Notes under the pieces: generated by a model
Told to the model about the DNA's origin: nothing
Database searches by the model: none
What the model saw: only the letters and a program-made list of their open reading frames with translations
Translations under genes and position numbers: made by a program
Part shown: piece by piece, positions 12,995 through 16,683 of the stretch
Layout of the letters: each line of letters starts with the position of its first letter
Position numbering within the stretch: the stretch's first letter is position 1
Source: JAWLCG01 sp041687295
GTDB lineage: Bacteria > Planctomycetota > Phycisphaerae > SM23-33 > FEN-1343
DNA length: 16,683 bases
Direction of reading: 5' to 3'
Assembly: GCA_041687295.1 (NCBI GenBank)
Contig: JAWLCG010000071.1
Location: 1 to 16,683, forward strand

Positions 12995-14437
12995 CTACTG
13001 CTGCTTCTGCTTCTCGGCCATCTGCGCGGCGCGCTGGGCGGCCTCTTCGATGGAGCCGACGTACATCATGGCCGACTCGGGCAGGTGGTCCCACTTGCCC
13101 TCGGCGAGCTCCTTGAAGCTGCGGATCGTGTCGGCCAGCGACGTGAAGTTGCCCGGTTTGCCGGTGAAGGCCTCGGCCACGAAGAAGGGCTGGCTGAGGA
13201 ACCGCTCGATCTTTCGCGCCCGGCTCACGAGCAGGCGGTCCTCCTGGCTGAGCTCCTCGACGCCGAGGATGGCGATGATGTCCTGCAGCTCGCGGTAGCG
13301 CTGGAGGATCTGCTGCACCCGGCGGGCGACGCGGTAGTGCTCCTCGCCGACGTGCTGGGGGTCGAGGATTCGGCTGGAGCTTTCCAGCGGATCGACGGCG
13401 GGGTAGATGCCCTTCTCCACGATCGAGCGCTTCAGGACGATGAACGAGTCCAGGTGCGTGAAGGTGGTCGCCGGGGCCGGGTCGGTCAGGTCGTCGGCGG
13501 GCACGTAGACGGCCTGGACGCTGGTGATAGCGCCCTTCTGCGTGGAGGTGATCCGCTCCTGCAGGGCGCCCATCTCCGTGCCGAGTGTGGGCTGGTATCC
13601 CACGGCCGAGGGGATGCGCCCCAGCAGGGCCGAGACCTCCGCGCCGGCCTGGCTGAAGCGGAAGACGTTGTCGATGAACAGCAGCGTATCGGCGCCGGTG
13701 GTGTCGCGGAAGTACTCGGCCATGGTCAGGGCCGTCAGGGCCACGCGGAGGCGGGCGCCGGGCGGCTCGTTCATCTGGCCGAAGACCATGGTGGTGTGGT
13801 CGATGACCTTCTGGCCGGTCTGGCCGATGGCGGTCTCCTGCATCTCCAGCCACAGGTCGTTGCCCTCGCGGGTCCGCTCGCCGACGCCGGCGAAGACCGA
13901 GTAGCCGCCGTGCGTGCTGGCGATGCGGGCGATGAGCTCCTGGATGATGACGGTCTTGCCCAGCCCCGCCCCGCCGAACAGCCCGATCTTGCCGCCGCGG
14001 ACGAACGGGCACAGCAGGTCGATCACCTTGATGCCGGTCTCGAACAGCTCGCTCTGGGGCCGAAGGTCCACGAACTCCGGCGGCGCCTGGTGGATGGGGC
14101 GGACCTCGTCGGTGGTGACCGGCCCGCGGTCGTCGACGGGCAGGCCCTCGACGTTGAAGACCCGCCCGAGGATCTCCGGGCCCACGGGCACCATGACGGG
14201 GTTGCCGGTATCGAGCACGTCCAGGCCGCGGGCGAGCCCGTCGGTGCTGCCCAGGGCCACGCAGCGGACCACGCCGCCGCCGAGGTGCTGCTGGACCTCG
14301 CCGGTCAGGTGGACCGACGCGCGGTCGGTGTCGCTGTCGACCCGCAGGGCGTTGTAGATCCGCGGCGTCTGATCCTCGGAAAACTCGACGTCGAAGGTCG
14401 AGCCGATGACCTGCACGATCTTGCCGGTTGCTGCCAT
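12995..14437 (-). CDS. atpD: F1 ATP synthase beta subunit AtpD
   Basis: This is the catalytic subunit of F1. The 480-residue protein carries the P-loop GGAGLGKT (155-162; usually GGAGVGKT), the catalytic Glu187 in GVGERTREGNDLW, LLFIDNVFRF (252-261), and the segment ALLGRIPSAVGYQPTL (270-285). The conserved DELSEED loop that contacts gamma reads EELSQED here (394-400). ATG at 14437 overlaps the atpG stop by one base (TAATG), with GGAGG about 10 bases upstream, so translation is probably coupled. The frame continues open upstream only as an out-of-phase reading of atpG. A TAG stop at 12995 is followed by the nitroreductase spacer. Confidence 0.98.
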   Translation of the reverse strand: MAATGKIVQVIGSTFDVEFSEDQTPRIYNALRVDSDTDRASVHLTGEVQQHLGGGVVRCVALGSTDGLARGLDVLDTGNPVMVPVGPEILGRVFNVEGLPVDDRGPVTTDEVRPIHQAPPEFVDLRPQSELFETGIKVIDLLCPFVRGGKIGLFGGAGLGKTVIIQELIARIASTHGGYSVFAGVGERTREGNDLWLEMQETAIGQTGQKVIDHTTMVFGQMNEPPGARLRVALTALTMAEYFRDTTGADTLLFIDNVFRFSQAGAEVSALLGRIPSAVGYQPTLGTEMGALQERITSTQKGAITSVQAVYVPADDLTDPAPATTFTHLDSFIVLKRSIVEKGIYPAVDPLESSSRILDPQHVGEEHYRVARRVQQILQRYRELQDIIAILGVEELSQEDRLLVSRARKIERFLSQPFFVAEAFTGKPGNFTSLADTIRSFKELAEGKWDHLPESAMMYVGSIEEAAQRAAQMAEKQKQQ

Positions 14438-15339
14438 TACTGCATCGCCTCCATGCCACCGATGATCTCGCTGAGCTCGGTGGTGATCGTCGTCTGCCGG
14501 GCGCGGTTGTACTGCATGGTGAGCAGGCGGACCATATCCTGGCCGTTCTCGGTGGCCTGTCGCATGGCCGTCATTCGGGCGATCTGCTCGCTGGCCAGGG
14601 CGTCCAGGAAACTGCGGAAGAGCCTCAACTGCACCGCCTGGGGCAGCAGGGCCTGCAGGATCGCCTCGCGGTCGGGCAGGAACTCGTACTCGGCCGAGCC
14701 GTGCAGGCCCACGTCGTCGGGCGGCGGGCCCGCGCCGCCCCAGGCCGTCTGGTCGGTGCCCAGCGGGAGCAGCTCGGCCAGCACGGGCTGCTGGGCGCCG
14801 GCCGAGAGGAACCGCCAGTAGGCCACCGTCACCGCCCGCAGCTCGCCCGCGCGGTAGCGGTCCATCAGCTCGTCGGCCAGCGGCATGATGTCCTCGATGC
14901 TCGGGGAAGTCTCGAACTGCATCTGCGGCTGGGCCACCTCGATGCGCGAGAACCGCAGGGCGCTGATGGCCTTGCGCCCGTAGGCGTAGATGTCGCCCGC
15001 CCGCCCCTCGTCGCGCCACTGCGCGACCCGCTCGCGGACCACCCGCAGCAGGGCCGCGTTGTAGCCGCCGCACAGGCCCCGGTTACTCGCCAGCACGACC
15101 AGGGCCTCGCGCGGGGCCTGCGGCCTCGGCTGGGTCAGCGGGTCGACCAGCCGCTCGCCCGACAGCGCGACCATCCGCTCGAGCATCCCCTCGAGGTGGC
15201 GTGTGTAGGGGCTCACCGCCCGCAGCCGCCCTTCCGCCTGCCTATATCGCGCGGTGCTGATCAGCTCCATGGTGCGCGTAACCTTTCCGATGTTCTGGAT
15301 GGTCTTGCGCCGCCGCAGGATCTGTCGCGCCTTGGCCAT
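14437..15339 (-). CDS. atpG: F1 ATP synthase gamma subunit AtpG
   Basis: The gamma subunit is the rotating central stalk. The 300-residue protein has the N-terminal helix with RKTIQNIGKVTRTMELIS (11-28) and the C-terminal helix ending near YNRARQTTITTELSEIIGG. The middle Rossmann-like domain is present (ALVVLASNRGLCGGYN, 79-94). A short Gly/Pro-rich stretch (WGGAGPPPDDVG) looks like a small loop insertion before the C-terminal helix. ATG at 15339 has AAGG 8 bases upstream. It begins 60 bases after atpA and overlaps atpD by one base. Confidence 0.97.
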   Translation of the reverse strand: MAKARQILRRRKTIQNIGKVTRTMELISTARYRQAEGRLRAVSPYTRHLEGMLERMVALSGERLVDPLTQPRPQAPREALVVLASNRGLCGGYNAALLRVVRERVAQWRDEGRAGDIYAYGRKAISALRFSRIEVAQPQMQFETSPSIEDIMPLADELMDRYRAGELRAVTVAYWRFLSAGAQQPVLAELLPLGTDQTAWGGAGPPPDDVGLHGSAEYEFLPDREAILQALLPQAVQLRLFRSFLDALASEQIARMTAMRQATENGQDMVRLLTMQYNRARQTTITTELSEIIGGMEAMQ

Positions 15340-15399
15340 GATCGCGCCTTACGTCGCCGGGGCCTCTCACATCAGAACTCGGCAACCGAAAACCAGAAA

Positions 15400-16683
<1,284 letters not shown>

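Noticed and set aside
12729..14459. Possible AtpD-nitroreductase fusion from the long open minus-strand frame
   Set aside because: The upstream part is a different frame from the real atpD and lacks beta-subunit motifs. The nitroreductase has its own AGGAG and ATG.
12746..14821. 691-codon plus-strand open frame across the atpD region
   Set aside because: It is antisense to atpD and atpG, which are unmistakable, and crosses the tandem-repeat spacer. It reflects GC-rich codon positions.

Overview
The window is about 70 % GC by eye and every convincing gene lies on the minus strand, so transcription runs from high to low coordinates. It looks like a bacterial chromosome of the Planctomycetota, probably the class Phycisphaerae. 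The reasons are an RsmH with a basic N-terminal extension, an MJ0042-type zinc-finger membrane protein, a stand-alone MoxR ATPase, and many palindromic intergenic repeats. The lineage is an inference from gene character, not a database result.

Reading in the direction of transcription, the right end (about 16683 to 10922) is one long operon: atpA (5' end outside the window), atpG, atpD, an FMN nitroreductase, atpC and hemC. AtpG and AtpD overlap by one base (TAATG). The nitroreductase sits between the beta and epsilon genes of the F1 ATPase, preceded by a 266-base gap that holds a degenerate 22-bp tandem array. hemC (tetrapyrrole synthesis) starts 5 bases after atpC. AtpA carries an insertion of about 50 residues in its nucleotide-binding domain and a charged C-terminal tail.

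Next comes a 748-base gene-free stretch (10174-10921) with nested inverted repeats. It also holds a good sigma-54-type -24/-12 match on the plus strand, back to back with a sigma-70-type promoter for rpoN. Further left are rpoN (sigma-54), a xylose-isomerase-like TIM-barrel protein, a membrane/coiled-coil/Gly-rich protein, a COG2509-type FAD oxidoreductase, a MoxR AAA+ ATPase with a good promoter, rsmH, and an MJ0042 zinc-ribbon membrane protein.

The intergenic regions are the unusual part. At least four kinds of repeat recur: (1) REP-like hairpins beginning GTAG (or GGAG), several fused to stop codons; (2) a CCCACGGAT hairpin family with one exact 48-bp duplicate; (3) octamer and nonamer tandem arrays; (4) CCCGGGC palindromes followed by CTATAT. 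No transposase, tRNA, rRNA, CRISPR array or phage gene was seen. No complete new defence or biosynthetic system is evident. The best leads are the odd ATP synthase operon, the sigma-54-like site reading into the repeat-rich gap, and the REP-like elements at gene ends.
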